Positions 35,301 to 46,990 are shown, counted from the first letter of the stretch. The stretch is DNA of 64,000 nucleotides from Hevea brasiliensis (GCF_030052815.1 NC_079504.1:55250102-55314101); one strand, 5' to 3'. Numbers and translations are program-made. The notes: generated from the sequence alone by a model not told the origin.

Positions 35301-35875
35301 ATATTCCCACATTTAACTCCTATCTTTTGCTATTTAATTTATGTACCACCAATTTAATTTTTTATGAAATTTTCCAAGTGTAATATCATTTATTTTTAAT
35401 GAAAATTTAGGTAAAAAGACAACTCGGGGTGTCAAATGGGCACAATGCCCCTGTTCGGGTTGCATTCCCGATTTTTTGGTAATACCGAGTTTTGTCCGTT
35501 TTTCGATTTCTCACTTTTTTTTGTACTAATTAATTAATTTTTCTTTGATATTTCTAATGACATTTATACTTCAATAGATGTCTATTTAAGTCTTAAAAAT
35601 ATTTTCCAGGGTTCTCCTGCGGTCCAGGGCTAGTCAACGGTCCACGCCGCAACTTCCCGATGCGGTCACTCATCGCTAGGGTTTTCGGCTCGTTTAACTT
35701 GATTACATTTCATTGCTATTATTTTTCCTTTGTTTTTCTTGCATTTTCTTTTATTGTATTTCATTATTTTAGGTATCCTCACTCATATCTAAGTGTAGTT
35801 CTAGGCATTCTAGCTGTCCGGAGAACACTGGTCATCGGAACAGTAGAACGCACTACTGAACATAGGGGTGTTACA
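32308..35875 (-). repeat. Element F 3' LTR
   Basis: 3,568 bp; plus-strand start TGTCACACCCTACCCC, end GGGTGTTACA. It sits tail to tail with the 5' LTR of C, nine bases apart. It carries GGTATA/TATACC (32856-32872), GCTATCGC/ACGACAGC (32933-32956), the CTGAG-type stem (32956-32972), GACTCAG/CTGAGTC (33543-33573), ACTGAAACAC/GTGTTTCAGT (33581-33610) and CTCCAATTGGT/ACCAATTGGAG (34337-34363, 11 pairs). Confidence 0.92.
34337..34363. other. CCAATTGG hairpin in F 3' LTR
   Basis: CTCCAATTGGT, loop CTCAT, ACCAATTGGAG. The 11-bp stem and loop equal that of A read on the opposite strand (loop ATGAG). Confidence 0.8.
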
Positions 35876-35890
35876 ATTCTCCCCCCCTTA
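35876..35890 (-). other. Element F polypurine tract
   Basis: On the minus strand TTAAGGGGGGGAGAAT touches the 3' LTR. Just upstream is AAATTTTGAGACGAAATTT, the pre-PPT hairpin with one changed base. Confidence 0.85.
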
Positions 35891-35922
35891 AAATAAATTT
35901 CGTCTCAAAATTTTACCTGGCA

Positions 35923-37288
35923 TTAGTCTCTGAACAGCTGTGGGTGTTGTCTCCTCATATCCTTTTCACGTTCCCAAGTAGCTTCCTGGCCTGAATGATG
36001 GTTCCACAGCACTTTAACCAGGTGTATCTGTTTATTCCTCAGCTGCTTCACCTCATTAGCCAGAATTTCTATGGGTTCTTCCTCATATGTGAGGTTTGGA
36101 TTTACTTCAATCTCTTCAATTGATAATACATGAGATGGGTCAGATATGTACCTCCTTAACATAGATACATGGAAGACACTGTATATTCTTTCTAGCTCTG
36201 GAGATAATGCTAGCCGATATGCCAAAGGACCCATTCTTTCCAGAACCTCATATGGTCCAATGAAATGAGGACTCAGTTTTCCCTTTCTGCCAAATCTCAT
36301 AATCCTCTTCCAAGAGAAACTTTGAGGAATACCTTATCACCCACTGCATATTCAACGTATCTTCTCTTCAGATCAACATAGGACTTCTGACTGTCTGATG
36401 CAGCCTTGAGTCTATCTCTTATCAATCTGATCTTTTCCTTTGTCTGCTGAACAATTTTTGGTCCAATCATCTTTCTTTCACCTACCTCATCCCAACATAG
36501 GGGAGTTCTGCACTTTCTACCATACAAAGCTTCATATAGAGGCATCCCAATGCTTGATTGGTAGCTGTTGTTATAAGTAAACTCAATCAAAGGCAAGTGT
36601 GCATCCCAACTACCTTCAAACTCAATCACATAAGCCCGTAGCATATCCTCCAATATTTGAATTACCCTTTCAGACTAGCCATCTGTCTGTTGGTGGAATG
36701 CTGTGCTGAAATTCAATCTAGTTCCTAGGGCTCTCTGAAGACTACCCCAGAATCTAGAAGTAAACCTAGGATCTCTATCAGATACAATTGATACTGGCAC
36801 TCCATGCAATTTTACAATTTCATATATGTACAATCTGGCCAATCTTTCCAGGCTATAGTCCATCTGGGCTTGCAAAAAGTAGGCTGACTTGGTTAATCTA
36901 TCAACTATAACCCATACTGCATCATGACTATTTTGTGTCCTCGAAAGTCCCGTAATAAAATCCATAGTTATCCGTTCCCATTTCCACTCTGGTACTGGCA
37001 ATGGATGTAACAAACCAACTGGAACTTGATGTTCTGCCTTTACTTGCTAACAAGTTAGGCATTTGGAAACAAATTCAGCTATATCCCTCTTCATACCCAT
37101 CCACTAGTAATGCTCTTTCAGTCCTCTGTACATTTTAGTTCCACCAGGGTGCATAGCAAAAGGAGACTCATGTGCTTCCTTCATAATGATCCGTCTCAAT
37201 TCAACATCATTAGGAACACACATTCTGCCCTGATGTAGCAATAAACCATCATCTCTCATAGAGAATTCAGGTTTCTTACCTTGCTGGA
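35923..37288 (-). pseudogene. pol: Element F integrase and chromodomain
   Basis: Read right to left: the zinc segment (HESPFAMHPGG..HYW.MGM.RDIAEF..CLTC), TAG at 37047-37049, core from 37013 (MDFITGL.., D in SDRDPRF), TAG at 36675-36677 just before the last catalytic Glu, then SSIGMPLYEALYGRKC. A one-base deletion near 36300 (SLGRG instead of SPWKR) shifts the frame; 35923-36300 then gives GPYEVLERMG and the chromodomain-like C-terminus ending QLFRD. Both TAGs are CAG in A or G, so the two breaks are single transitions. Confidence 0.9.
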
Positions 37289-37289
37289 C

Positions 37290-37865
37290 TTATTTCAGTA
37301 GCTTCTGATATTTTTCATCACTCTGAGCAGCCATTCTGATCTGATCAATCAACACTAGCTGTACATGCCATGCAACTACTGTCTGTCCCTCATCATCAAT
37401 CTCTAAACTAGCATGTTGTGCTTTCAATTCATGTACCATGGACAAAGGAGAAACTCTGAAACTTGCCATAGTCTTGTTACTTAAGTCGTCAGCCACCACA
37501 TTTGCTTTCCCTGGCTGATAGTCTATTAAGCAATCATAGTCTTCAATCAGTTCTAACCATCTCCTCTGCCTCAAGTTCAATTCCTTCTGGGTGCCCAAAT
37601 ACTTCAAGCTCTTGTGATCTGTGTAAATGTAACATTTCTCCCCATACAAATAGTGTCTCTAGATCTTCAGAGCAAAAACAATAGCTGCTAGCTCCAAATA
37701 ATGTGTTGGGTAGTTCCTCTCATGCGATTTCAGCTGGCGTGATCCATAAGCAATGACATTCCGATCTTGCATCAAGATTACACCTAACCTATTGTGAGAA
37801 GCATCACTATAAATCGTGTATTCTTTACCCTGTAGGTAAAGTAAGGACTGAGCTTCACCAAACAC
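37290..37865 (-). pseudogene. pol: Element F RNase H
   Basis: Two overlapping frames (37659-37865 and 37290-37649) in different registers cover RNase H. Landmarks are [16 protein letters not shown] (catalytic Asp kept), ASRQLK-like [49 protein letters not shown] and [15 protein letters not shown]. The N-terminal DELKR part near 37880 is frame-shifted. Confidence 0.88.
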
Positions 37866-37905
37866 CTCTTCAACTCATCAAAACTCACTGCATTTATCTC
37901 ATCCA

Positions 37906-39354
37906 CTAAAATATTACATCTTTTTGAAGCAGCTTAGTCAGTGGAGAAGATAACATAGAAAACCCTTTCACAAATCGACGGTAATATCCAGCTAAATCCA
38001 GAAAACTGCAAATTTCTATGATATTCCTGGGTGGCTTCCAATTAAGGATAGCTTCTACCTTGCTGGAATCTACCTTGATCCCTTCAGTTGACACAACAAG
38101 TCCCAAAAAGGAGATTTCTTTCAGCCAAAATTCACATTTCGATAATTTGGCGTATAGTTGTTTCTCCCTTAAAGTCTGTAGTACAATCCGCAGATGTCTG
38201 TCATGCTCCTCTGCATTCCTCGAATATATCAAAATATCATCAATAAACACCACCACAAATTGGTCGAGATATGGTCTGAAGATAGTGTTCATCAGATCCA
38301 TAAAAGCAGCTAGAGTATTAGTTAACCCGAATGGCATTACTAGAAACTCATAATGGCCATATTGAGTTCTGAAAGCAGTTTTTCGAATACTCTGCTCTTG
38401 CACCTTCAACTGATAATAACTAGATCGCAAATCAATTTTGGAGAATGCAGCTACACCCTTCAACTGATCAAATAGCTCATCAATGCGAGGCCATGGATAT
38501 CTGTTGTTTATTGTCACCTTATTCAACTGCCAGTAGTCGATACATAAGCAGAGGGTGCCATCTTTCTTCTTAACAAACAATACTGGGGCTCCCCAAGGTG
38601 ACACACTAGGGCGGATGAAGCCCTTTTCAAGCAGTTCTTGCAACTGTACCTTCAACTCTGCTGGTGTTATGGAGATTGGATCCACAATAGGCATAACATT
38701 AATTTCAAACTGTACCTCTCTTTCTGGAGGTAATTTTGGCAATTCATCAGGAAACACATCTGGAAAGTCATATACTGTAGGGATGTCCTTCAATGCTAGA
38801 CTCCCCACATGGGTGTCTACCACATGTGCCAAGTATGCTTCACACCCCTTTTTGATCATTTTTCTGGCTAGTGCAGCTGAAATGATGTTTGATGGCAATA
38901 GCTGCCTCTTCCCATGTATTACCACATCACTGTACTGAGGAAGACCAAAAGTGACTATTTTCAACCTATAGTCAATCATGGCGTGATGCTTGGCTAAGCA
39001 ATCCATGCCCAAGATGATATCATAATCTTTGAAAAGCATTTCAATGAGATTAGATAGAAAAGTGTGTCCTTGGATCACCAAAGGACAATCTCTATACATT
39101 CTATTAACCCTGAACTCTTGTCCTAGTGGACTTGTTACTAGCACCTCAAAGTCCATTTTTATACATGGAACAGCAATGCAATCAATGATGCTAGCACTCA
39201 CATAAGAATGGGTAGAACCTAGATCAAATAACACAAATACATCTTGATTAAAAGTTGAGAAGGTACCAGACATAATATCAGATGTCTCGGCCTCTTCTCT
39301 CTGTCTCATTACGTAGACTCTGACTGGAGCATTGCCTTGCTCTGATTGTTTCAC
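37906..39354 (-). pseudogene. pol: Element F protease and reverse transcriptase
   Basis: The longest frame in the window's gypsy elements, 482 codons. Protease near residues 30-150: the DPG of A reads DLG here (LFDLGSTHS), losing the residue next to the catalytic Asp, and IILGMDCL follows. Full RT from about residue 220: [45 protein letters not shown], active site FIDDIL, and the connection [22 protein letters not shown]. The frame ends at TAG 37906-37908, after KDVIF. The same stop at the same site is in A and C. Confidence 0.93.
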
Positions 39355-39369
39355 TGTGCCTTGGCCGTC

Positions 39370-40529
39370 ACGTTACCTCAACCCCTGCCTCTACCTCTGC
39401 TGGGTGGTTGTGAACCTCTGGTGACAGGGCTCTAAACTTATCCTTCTGCAGTAGTAGGAGGTGGTCCAACTCTACGAGTACTGGTACATTCCTTAGCAAA
39501 GTGCCCTGTGCCTCCACAGTTATAATAGGCTCCAATAGCCTTGTAGCATACCCCACCATGATTTCTTCCACAAGTTTCACATTGGCGTGGAGGGTAGGAA
39601 CCTCTGGTACACTGCTGACCAGATAGAGGAGGTTTCTATCCCGAATATCTTCCCCTACCAGACTTTTTACCACCTCTGCTGTGTCCCCCATGGTTCTTCC
39701 TCTTTCCAGTAGGACCACTGGAACTCTGTTCTACTGACTTTCCCTCTTTTTTTATCTTCTCTGATTTCTTTTTCTCTGGGGCCACTTCAGATTCAATTCT
39801 TTCTAACTCTAGAGCTTGATAAATAAGTTCAGAGAAGTTAGTATGTTTGAATCCGACCACTTGTAATCTGATACTAGGCTTCAAGCCGGTTTCAAACCTT
39901 TTACGTATCTCCCTACTGGTAGAAAGTAGACTTACTGCATAATGGCTTAGGCGGGAAAATTCCCTTTCATATTCAGCCATCGATCTGCTCCCCTATTTTA
40001 GACTTAGGAACTCTTGCAGCTTCTGGTCCACATAAGCATCAGGGACATATTTTTGTCTGAACTCCCACAGAAAATCATTCCATGTTAGCACTGAAGGTTC
40101 TACAGGACTATGGGGAATGGTTTTCCACCAGTCATATGCATCCCCCTATAGCAGAGACACTGAATATTCAAATCTGAGCTCCTCTGTACAATGTAGCTTC
40201 TTGAAGACCCTATCCACTCTCTTTAACCATTGTTCTGCCTCTAGAGGATCTACTGTCCCCTTGAACTCAGTAGCCCCATATTTCATCAATTTGTCATACT
40301 GCCTAGCAGAAGACTGTGGTTGTAACACTGGTGTCTGTAGTGGGACTTGAGTAGGCATGTTACCAGCCATTTGTTGGAACATTGCAACCATCTGCTGAGC
40401 AAACTGAGTAGGAAATTGTTGTGCTAAGGGGGCTGGTGCTGCTGATCCACTGACATTGTGTAGGGCTGGGGCATCCCCTTGTACCTCAGCCTCTATAGAT
40501 TGGTCGACTGAACGATCACCCTCTTCCAT
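39370..40529 (-). pseudogene. gag: Element F gag
   Basis: Start ATG at 40529 (MEEGDRSVDQSIEAEVQGD; upstream in-frame codons back to 40571 are not needed). A Gln/Pro/Ala-rich N-terminus precedes the capsid domain. TAG at 40146-40148 and TAG at 39993-39995 interrupt it (both CAG in A). The C-terminal part 39636-39980 is lysine-rich. A shifted frame carries the two zinc knuckles, the second with its first Cys changed to Tyr (about 39500-39530). The N-terminus, lost in A, is preserved here. Confidence 0.88.
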
Positions 40530-40698
40530 AGTCAATTTGAGGATCTTAAACCTCCTGAACAAATAACACAAGGAGATTTTCTCCTGTTAGTGCATATTTA
40601 TAATGTAATGTACTGTATGTATCAAACAATGATATTGAGCAGTTGTACTATGAAGAAAGAATATTCAAATTACAGGTGAAAACAAAATTTAAAAACTA

Positions 40699-40710
40699 GC
40701 TCTGATACCA
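40699..40710 (-). other. Element F primer binding site
   Basis: Minus strand TGGTATCAGAGC, perfect initiator tRNA-Met complement, eight bases after the 5' LTR. Confidence 0.9.
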
Positions 40711-40718
40711 CTTAAACA

Positions 40719-41886
40719 TGTCACACCCTACCCCTTTGTAAGGCATAACATGATCCCGTAGTATACCTAATAAATTACCAATTTCATCTACTAATAACCC
40801 ATTAAATACATTATAAGGGATTTTAAAACTTTTCTTACTTCTTTTTACAGTGGTGAGCACTATTTACAGGTGTTAAAATCTTTTTTTTTGAACTGAAGTG
40901 AAACAGCTAACACATTTGAATTATTAGTAATTTCTGTAAAAAATTTTGGCGAGTGCCATTTGTATTTTGAATAAAACAGTTCTTCAAAAACCTGTAAAAA
41001 GCACTTCAAATATATTTTTCAATCTCAAACTCCAACATTTAATCAACACAAATATGTTTCTCAACATTTGTCAACTCAAATCCACAATAATTTTTCAGTA
41101 TTTTCAAAGGCTGAGATAAAAGAAATATATCACAATATTTACAAACCAAAATAATTTACAATTTATTTTTTAACTTCAATGTACAATTTTAATTTACAAC
41201 TGCTCAAAACCAAGAACACTATATATATACAGTGAACATATATTACAATACAAAATGCAAAATATGGTATACTCAATATACCCGATGATCTCTCAGTGTA
41301 GTAATAGCAGCCTAGTCTGCTGCCCTGTTACTCTGTCTACCTACGATAGCAATGAAAAGCTATCGCTGAGCCATTGTCTTAGTGGTGCACAACATTAACC
41401 AAATACAACTTTAAAACACAAATCATAAGTCATATAAATAATGGATACTTAAAACCATAGTTAAATTCAAAGACAATGAATGTCATAAAGAATTTAAATG
41501 CCATTTCACAATATCACAATAAATATCAATAAATCACACACAGCTTAATCATGTTCCAAAGTTCAATTCGTTCCAAAAGCCGATGGCTAGTGAGGAATTC
41601 AATTCGTCCCAAAAGCCGATGGCTAATGAGGAATAACATAGCTAGCTAGCAATAATATGAGTACTCATTCTATTCGTCCTCAACAGGCACACACCTCAAC
41701 ACTTCAGCCAGAGAGGGATTTCAATTCATGCCATTAGACAAGCTAGCGAGGAATTTAATCAATATACATGATAGTTGTAGTTTCAAACCATTTACAATGC
41801 TTTTCAATCAATAAGTATCCATCAAATATCAATCAAACAATTTTTTCATAATTTAAAATAATAATATACAAATAGTCATCATTGTA
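40719..41886 (-). repeat. Element F 5' LTR, truncated
   Basis: Nearly identical to 32308-33460 and so only the part next to the primer site. It includes GGTATA/TATACC (about 41264-41281) and the double hairpin (about 41341-41379). It stops within AGTCATCATT, where the 3' LTR continues TACTTC, and joins RT sequence of C. Confidence 0.9.
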
Positions 41887-43683
41887 TAAAATTGATTTGC
41901 GATCTGGTTATTATCAGTTGAAAGTGCAAGAGTAGAGCATTCTAAAAACTACTTTCAGAACTCGATATGGCCACTATGAGTTTCTAGTAATGCCATTCGG
42001 GTTAATTAATGCTCCAGCTACTTTTATGGATCTGATGAACACTATCTTCAGACCATATCTCGACCAGTTTATGGTGGTGTTTATTAATGATATTTTGATA
42101 TATTCGAGGAATGCAGAGGAGCATAATAGACATCTACGGATTGTACTACAGACCTCAAGGGAGAAACAGCTATACGCAAAATTATCGAAATGTGAATTTT
42201 GGCTGAAAAAAAATCTCTTTCTTAGGAAATATTGTGTCAGCTGAAGGGATCAAGGTAGATTCCAATAAGGTAGAAGCTATCGTTAATTGGAAGCCACCTA
42301 AGAATATCATAGAAATTCGCAGTTTTCTGGGTTTAACTGGATACTACCACTGATTTATGAAAGGGTTTTCTATGTTAGCTTCTCCACTAACCAAGCTGCT
42401 TTGGAAAGATGTGAAATTTTAGTGGACAAATAAATGCCAGTAGAGTTTCAATGAGTTGAAGAGGTGTTTGACTGAAGCTCCAGTCTTTACTTTACCTACC
42501 CTGGGTAAAGAATACACAGCTTATAGTGTACTTCTAATAATGGGTTAGGCTGTGTATTGATGTAAGATCGAAATGTCATTGCATATGCATCACGCCAGCT
42601 AAAACCGCATGAGAGGAACTATCCGACTCTTGACTTGGAGCTAGCAGCTATTATTTTTGCTCTAAAGATCTAGAGACATTACTTATATGGGGAGAAGTGT
42701 ATATCTACACATATCACAAGAGCTTGAAGTACTTGGGCACTCAGAAGGAATTGAACTTGAGATAGAGGAGATGGTTAAAACTGATTAAAGACTATGATTG
42801 CTTAATAGACTATCAGCCAGGGAACGCAAATGTGATGGCTGATGCCTTAAGTCACAAGACTATGGCATGTTTTAGAGTTTTTCCTTTGTCCATGGTACAT
42901 GAGTTGAAAGCACAACATGCCAGATTAGATATTGATAATGAGAGACAGATAGTAGTTGCATGGCATGTACAGCCAGTGTTGATTGATCAGATCAGAATAG
43001 CTACTCAGAATGATGGAAAATATCAGAAGCTACTGAAGGAAGTCCAGCAGGGCAAGAAACCTAAATTCTCTATGAGGGATGATGGTTTATTGCTACATCA
43101 GGGTAGAATGTGCATTCCTAATGATGTGGAATTGAGACAGATCATTATGAAGGAAGCACATGAGTCTCCTTTTGCTATGCACCCTGGTGAAACTAAAATG
43201 TACAGAGGGCTAAAAGAGCATTACTGGTGGATGGGTTTAAAAAAGGATATAGCTAATTTTGTCTCCAAATGCCTGACTTGTAAACAAGTGAAGGCAGAAC
43301 ATCAAGTACCAGCTGGTTTGTTACATCCATTGCCAGTACCAGAGTGGAAATGGGAACGAATAACTATGGACTTTGTTATGGGACTTCTAAGGACACAGAA
43401 TAGTCATGATACAGTATGGGTTCTAGTTGACTGACTGACCAATTCTGCTCACTTTCTTCCAGTCTAGATGGACTATAGCCTGGAAAGATTAGCTAGATTG
43501 TACATAGATGAAATTGTAAGATTGCATAGAGTGCCAGTATCGATTGTATCAGACAGAGATCCTAGGTTCATTTCTAGATTCTGGGGTAGTCTTTAGAGAG
43601 CCCTAGGAACTAGATTGAACTTCAGCACGGCATTCCACCCACAAACAGATGGCCAGTCTGAAAGGGTAATTCAGATCTTGGAG
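41887..43683 (+). pseudogene. pol: Element C pol: mid-RT to integrase core
   Basis: Begins inside RT ([13 protein letters not shown]), with TAG at about 41933. The 84-codon frame 41990-42244 carries the active site as FINDIL, with the first catalytic Asp changed to Asn. TAG at 42420-42422 is the stop shared with A and F. RNase H (42450-42830) is broken by many stops. The 200-codon frame 42832-43434 spans the RNase H end, the integrase zinc segment (CLTCKQVKAEHQ) and the core start. The rest has a TGA at 43432-43434 and TAG at 43594-43596 (CAG in A), and is cut by element G after LEDI at 43688. The front of pol and all of gag are missing. Confidence 0.9.
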
Positions 43684-45245
43684 GATATTGTCACACCTTA
43701 TCCCTTGTAAGGCATGACATGTTCTCGTAGCATGCCTAATGAATCACCGAACTCCACCTACCGATAACCCATTAGTTATGCTACAAAGGATTTTAAAACA
43801 AACCATAGCTTTTTATCTTATCAATTCTTTTGCGGAAAACTGTATGAGAATAGTTAAAATTCCATGGAAATAATGATAGACTAAATATTGTAAAAGTTAC
43901 ATTTTCATAAGTCTCAAAATAAAATACAAAATAATTACAAACTCAAAATGTGATAGCAATGCAATGTTTTTAAATACAAACTACTCAATGTCCGTACATC
44001 CATGCATATAGGTACAAAATACATCAAAAGGAAATTACAGGGGTATAACTACAATATATACCCACAAACAATACCAAAATGCTGCTTCCAAGTCTCTCAC
44101 TCGGCAGCCTTCTCCTTTCCCTTACCTGCGACAGCATAAAGAAGCTATCGCTGAGTATATCACTCAGTGGTGCACAACTAATAACTTTAAAACTTAAAGT
44201 AAAACATAATTTGTCAAAGCATAATAAATCACATTTTTTTTAAGCATGAAAACTTCACAACACTTCTAAGTTCATAAGAGCCATTTATTGGAATAACATT
44301 TCAAATGAGAAATCATACTTCATAAATCGCAATTCACAAAGCATTAGTGTTGCCAACATCAACACACAGTTCAGGCCATGACACAAAATTTCACGATCGC
44401 GTCATGTTGTACACCACGACAAAGCAATCTCAACCTCACTAACCGTTATTAATGAGGGAAGGGCTAGCTAGCTAATGAGTACTCATATAGTCTTACCCCA
44501 CTAACTGTTATTAATGGGAGACATAATCAATATCAATTACCAACCCCAAGTAGCCGTTACTACTGGGGAGTTTCGAAAGGGACTGTCATGCTAACTGTGG
44601 TTTCAAAACAGTTTCCAAAAATTTTCCATTCAAGAATCACATTTATAAACCAATAAATACATTTAAATTCATCATAATATCCAAATAAAGGTAGCAACAC
44701 CTAAATTTCTTAAATGCAAGAGAAAAACCATATTTCAGTCAAAGTAAACTTGTTCAAAGCAAACTTATTCAATTTAACACATTCCAAGCAATTTACAAAT
44801 TTAAAAATGAAGAAAATGTTAGTTGTGCACAAACCTTCAATGCTCTCCTTTATTGTTACCTACTTCTCCTTGTCCGTTCCAACTTCTTTTTCTACTGAAA
44901 ATACACAAATAGAATACCTCAATACCAATCTCAATTGCTGCCAAGAACTCATTATATGCATGTCTAATGCATCCCAAGTTAGCTTTGAAAATTTTAGAAT
45001 ATTTTGGTTTTGGGACAGCTTGGTGCCCCAATCTTTGAACCCAATTTTTACCTAGTTTCGATCATAATTTGGTGAGGTGTTCTTCATGAAAATTGTTCAT
45101 TTAGGTCTTAACTTTATTTTCCTTTTTGAATCGCCTAATTCGGAGCTGTGTAGCTCATGTTATGCCCAAAACACCATTACTGTTTACGTCACTGTTCATG
45201 CTGCAGATTTTGTTCTGGCAGATTTATCGATCCAACTTCGTTCAG

Positions 45246-45640
45246 CAATTTGACCAAGTTAAGTCCATAATTTGGTATAATGTTCTTCATATGAAATATT
45301 CTACTATGTCTTAGGTTTCCATCGGTTTAAGAATCGACTAAATCAGAGTTTTCTAGAGAGAGTTATAGCCTTGCAAAGTTTATTGTTCATTTGGTCAATT
45401 TTAGGTACCTAGATTTTGGCAGATTCGGTGACCCGAATTCGTTTCGCAATTTGATTGAGTTAAGTTCATAATTTGGCCTAACATTCTTCATATGAAATAT
45501 TCTAATATGTCTTAGGTTTCCATCGGTTTAAGAATCTCCTAAATCGGAGTTTTCTAGAGAGAGTTATAGCCTTGCAAAGTTTATTGTTTATTTGGCAATT
45601 CTGCAGTTTTACAGATTCAGTAACTCAACTTTGCTCAATA
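45246..45640 (-). repeat. Tandem duplication in G 3' LTR, period about 200 bp
   Basis: The CAATTTGA..AGTTAAGT..CATAATTTGG unit at 45246 recurs at 45447 (period 201), and in weaker form about 190 bp later. The other LTR has the same layout at 53360, 53561 and about 53750, so the duplication predates insertion. The unit corresponds to the CCATAACT module found in all LTR families here. Confidence 0.8.
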
Positions 45641-46366
45641 ATTTGATTAGGTTAATGGCATAATTTGGGTTTGTGTTCTTCATAAAAGTTTTAGGTCTAT
45701 ATCTCATATAACTACTGGTACAATTTCAGGTCATTTTGACTTGCCTAGCTCGAGTTATGGCCCAAACACTATTACTATTCATGTGTACTGTTCATACTGC
45801 AATTTTTCAAGTTTGGTCAGTTTGTTAACTCGGTTTTGGTCACTTTTTGGGCATGCTTCCTAAATGAAAATTGTGTCATTTAGTGCCTATTTTCAATCCC
45901 AATTGGTCCCATACCAATTGGACTTGTAAAATTTCATTTTTGGTCTCTAAACCCTAATGTTCAAAACCCTAATTTTTTTCTCCCATTTGGCCAAAACCCT
46001 AGTTTAGGTTCCATATATGTTTTCTTTCATTTTCTTATGAAATTTTATCATAAATTAACTTCATTCCAAGCTTATACAACTAATCTAACATGAAAAGAAA
46101 ATTACCTATTGTTGATTTCTTTCCAACTTCACTTTTCTTCCAATTCTTGTTCTCCTTGCTTTTAATCTCTCAATCAAAGATCTCTTTGATGTTTTCTTTT
46201 AGTGGGCTATGGAATTTATGAAGGGAATTTAAGGGAATTAAAACTTGGGAGGGAAAGTCAATGAGGGGAAGAAGTGGAAGAAGAAGAGAAAAAGAGAGAG
46301 AGAGAAAGAGAGAGGAGAGGGTGGTGGCCTCTTATGAAAAAAAGAAATGAAGAAGACATTTGTCTT

Positions 46367-46368
<2 letters not shown>

Positions 46369-46419
<51 letters not shown>

Positions 46420-46422
46420 ATA
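46369..46422. repeat. TA/TATG microsatellite in G 3' LTR
   Basis: About 19 TA units followed by TATG units. It is preceded by GAAGACA-TT-TGTCTTC, a 7-bp inverted repeat. Confidence 0.9.
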
Positions 46423-46950
46423 TTTAACCCCAAAATTAGCTTATTAAAATTATAAATTTTAATTGTGTCATAAGGATAATTAAACTTAAATTTTTATTCC
46501 CTTTTTTTTTTTACATTTACACTTAATTTTTCCTTTTAATTAAATAATTAAATTTAACTATCAAAAGCCCATAAGTCTTTCATTTTAATTTTGTCATAAT
46601 GGAAATGAAAGTTTAAGTTTTCATTTCTTAAATTTTCCCTTACATATTTTTACTTGAATTTTTCTTCAATTTTTATCCCATAATTCAATTCATTAATTTC
46701 ATTTAATTTAATTGACATTTTGGTCAAAAGTCAACTCTTGAGGTGAATTGACCAAAATGCCCCTCATCGGGTCATAATCCTTCTTTTTATAACACCCGAT
46801 GAGTCCTTAGCTTTTTTGTTCACTAGAATTTTTATTGTGTCTATCTCAATTAATTTTCTATTTATTTTTGGTCCTCAAGGTGTCTTTGAATAGTATTAGT
46901 CACGGACCAAAAATGGTACTATTCATAACTCGGAGGTTCGGGGTGTTACA

Positions 46951-46990
46951 ATTCTCCCCTCCTTAAAAATAAATTTCGTCCTCGAAATTT
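46951..46990 (-). other. Element G pre-PPT hairpin and polypurine tract
   Basis: Minus strand: AAATTTCG, loop AGGA, CGAAATTT (46971-46990, 8 perfect pairs), then TTTTTAAGG and the purine run AGGGGAGAAT (46951-46962) touching the 3' LTR. Confidence 0.87.

Larger units (their letters stand above)
32308..41886 (-). mobile_element. Element F: Ty3/gypsy chromovirus, 5' LTR truncated
   Basis: Minus-strand alpha-family element. Complete 3' LTR on the left (32308-35875), PPT, IN, RNase H, RT, PR, gag, primer site (40699-40710), and only the last 1,168 bp of the 5' LTR (40719-41886). It inserted right at the primer site of element C (left flank TTAGT). The right end is lost: at about 41886 the LTR runs straight into RT sequence of C, so a deletion took about 2.4 kb of LTR plus the front half of C. 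The coding region has several stops, mostly CAG-to-TAG. Confidence 0.9.
43689..46950 (-). repeat. Element G 3' LTR
   Basis: Plus-strand start TGTCACACCTTATCCC, end GGGGTGTTACA. Hairpins: GGGTATA/TATACCC (44041-44063), GCGACAGC/GCTATCGC (44128-44151), CTGAGT/ACTCAG (44151-44167), CCAATTGGT/ACCAATTGG (45899-45921). A tandem duplication of about 200 bp lies at 45238-45640. A purine-rich tract (46270-46320) precedes a TA/TATG repeat. Few other features; no gene. Confidence 0.93.

Noticed and set aside
44714..45055. Plus-strand 113-codon frame in the G LTR (similar frame at 52829)
   Set aside because: Antisense to element G, within the LTR, composition typical of AT-rich chance frames and broken differently in the second LTR.
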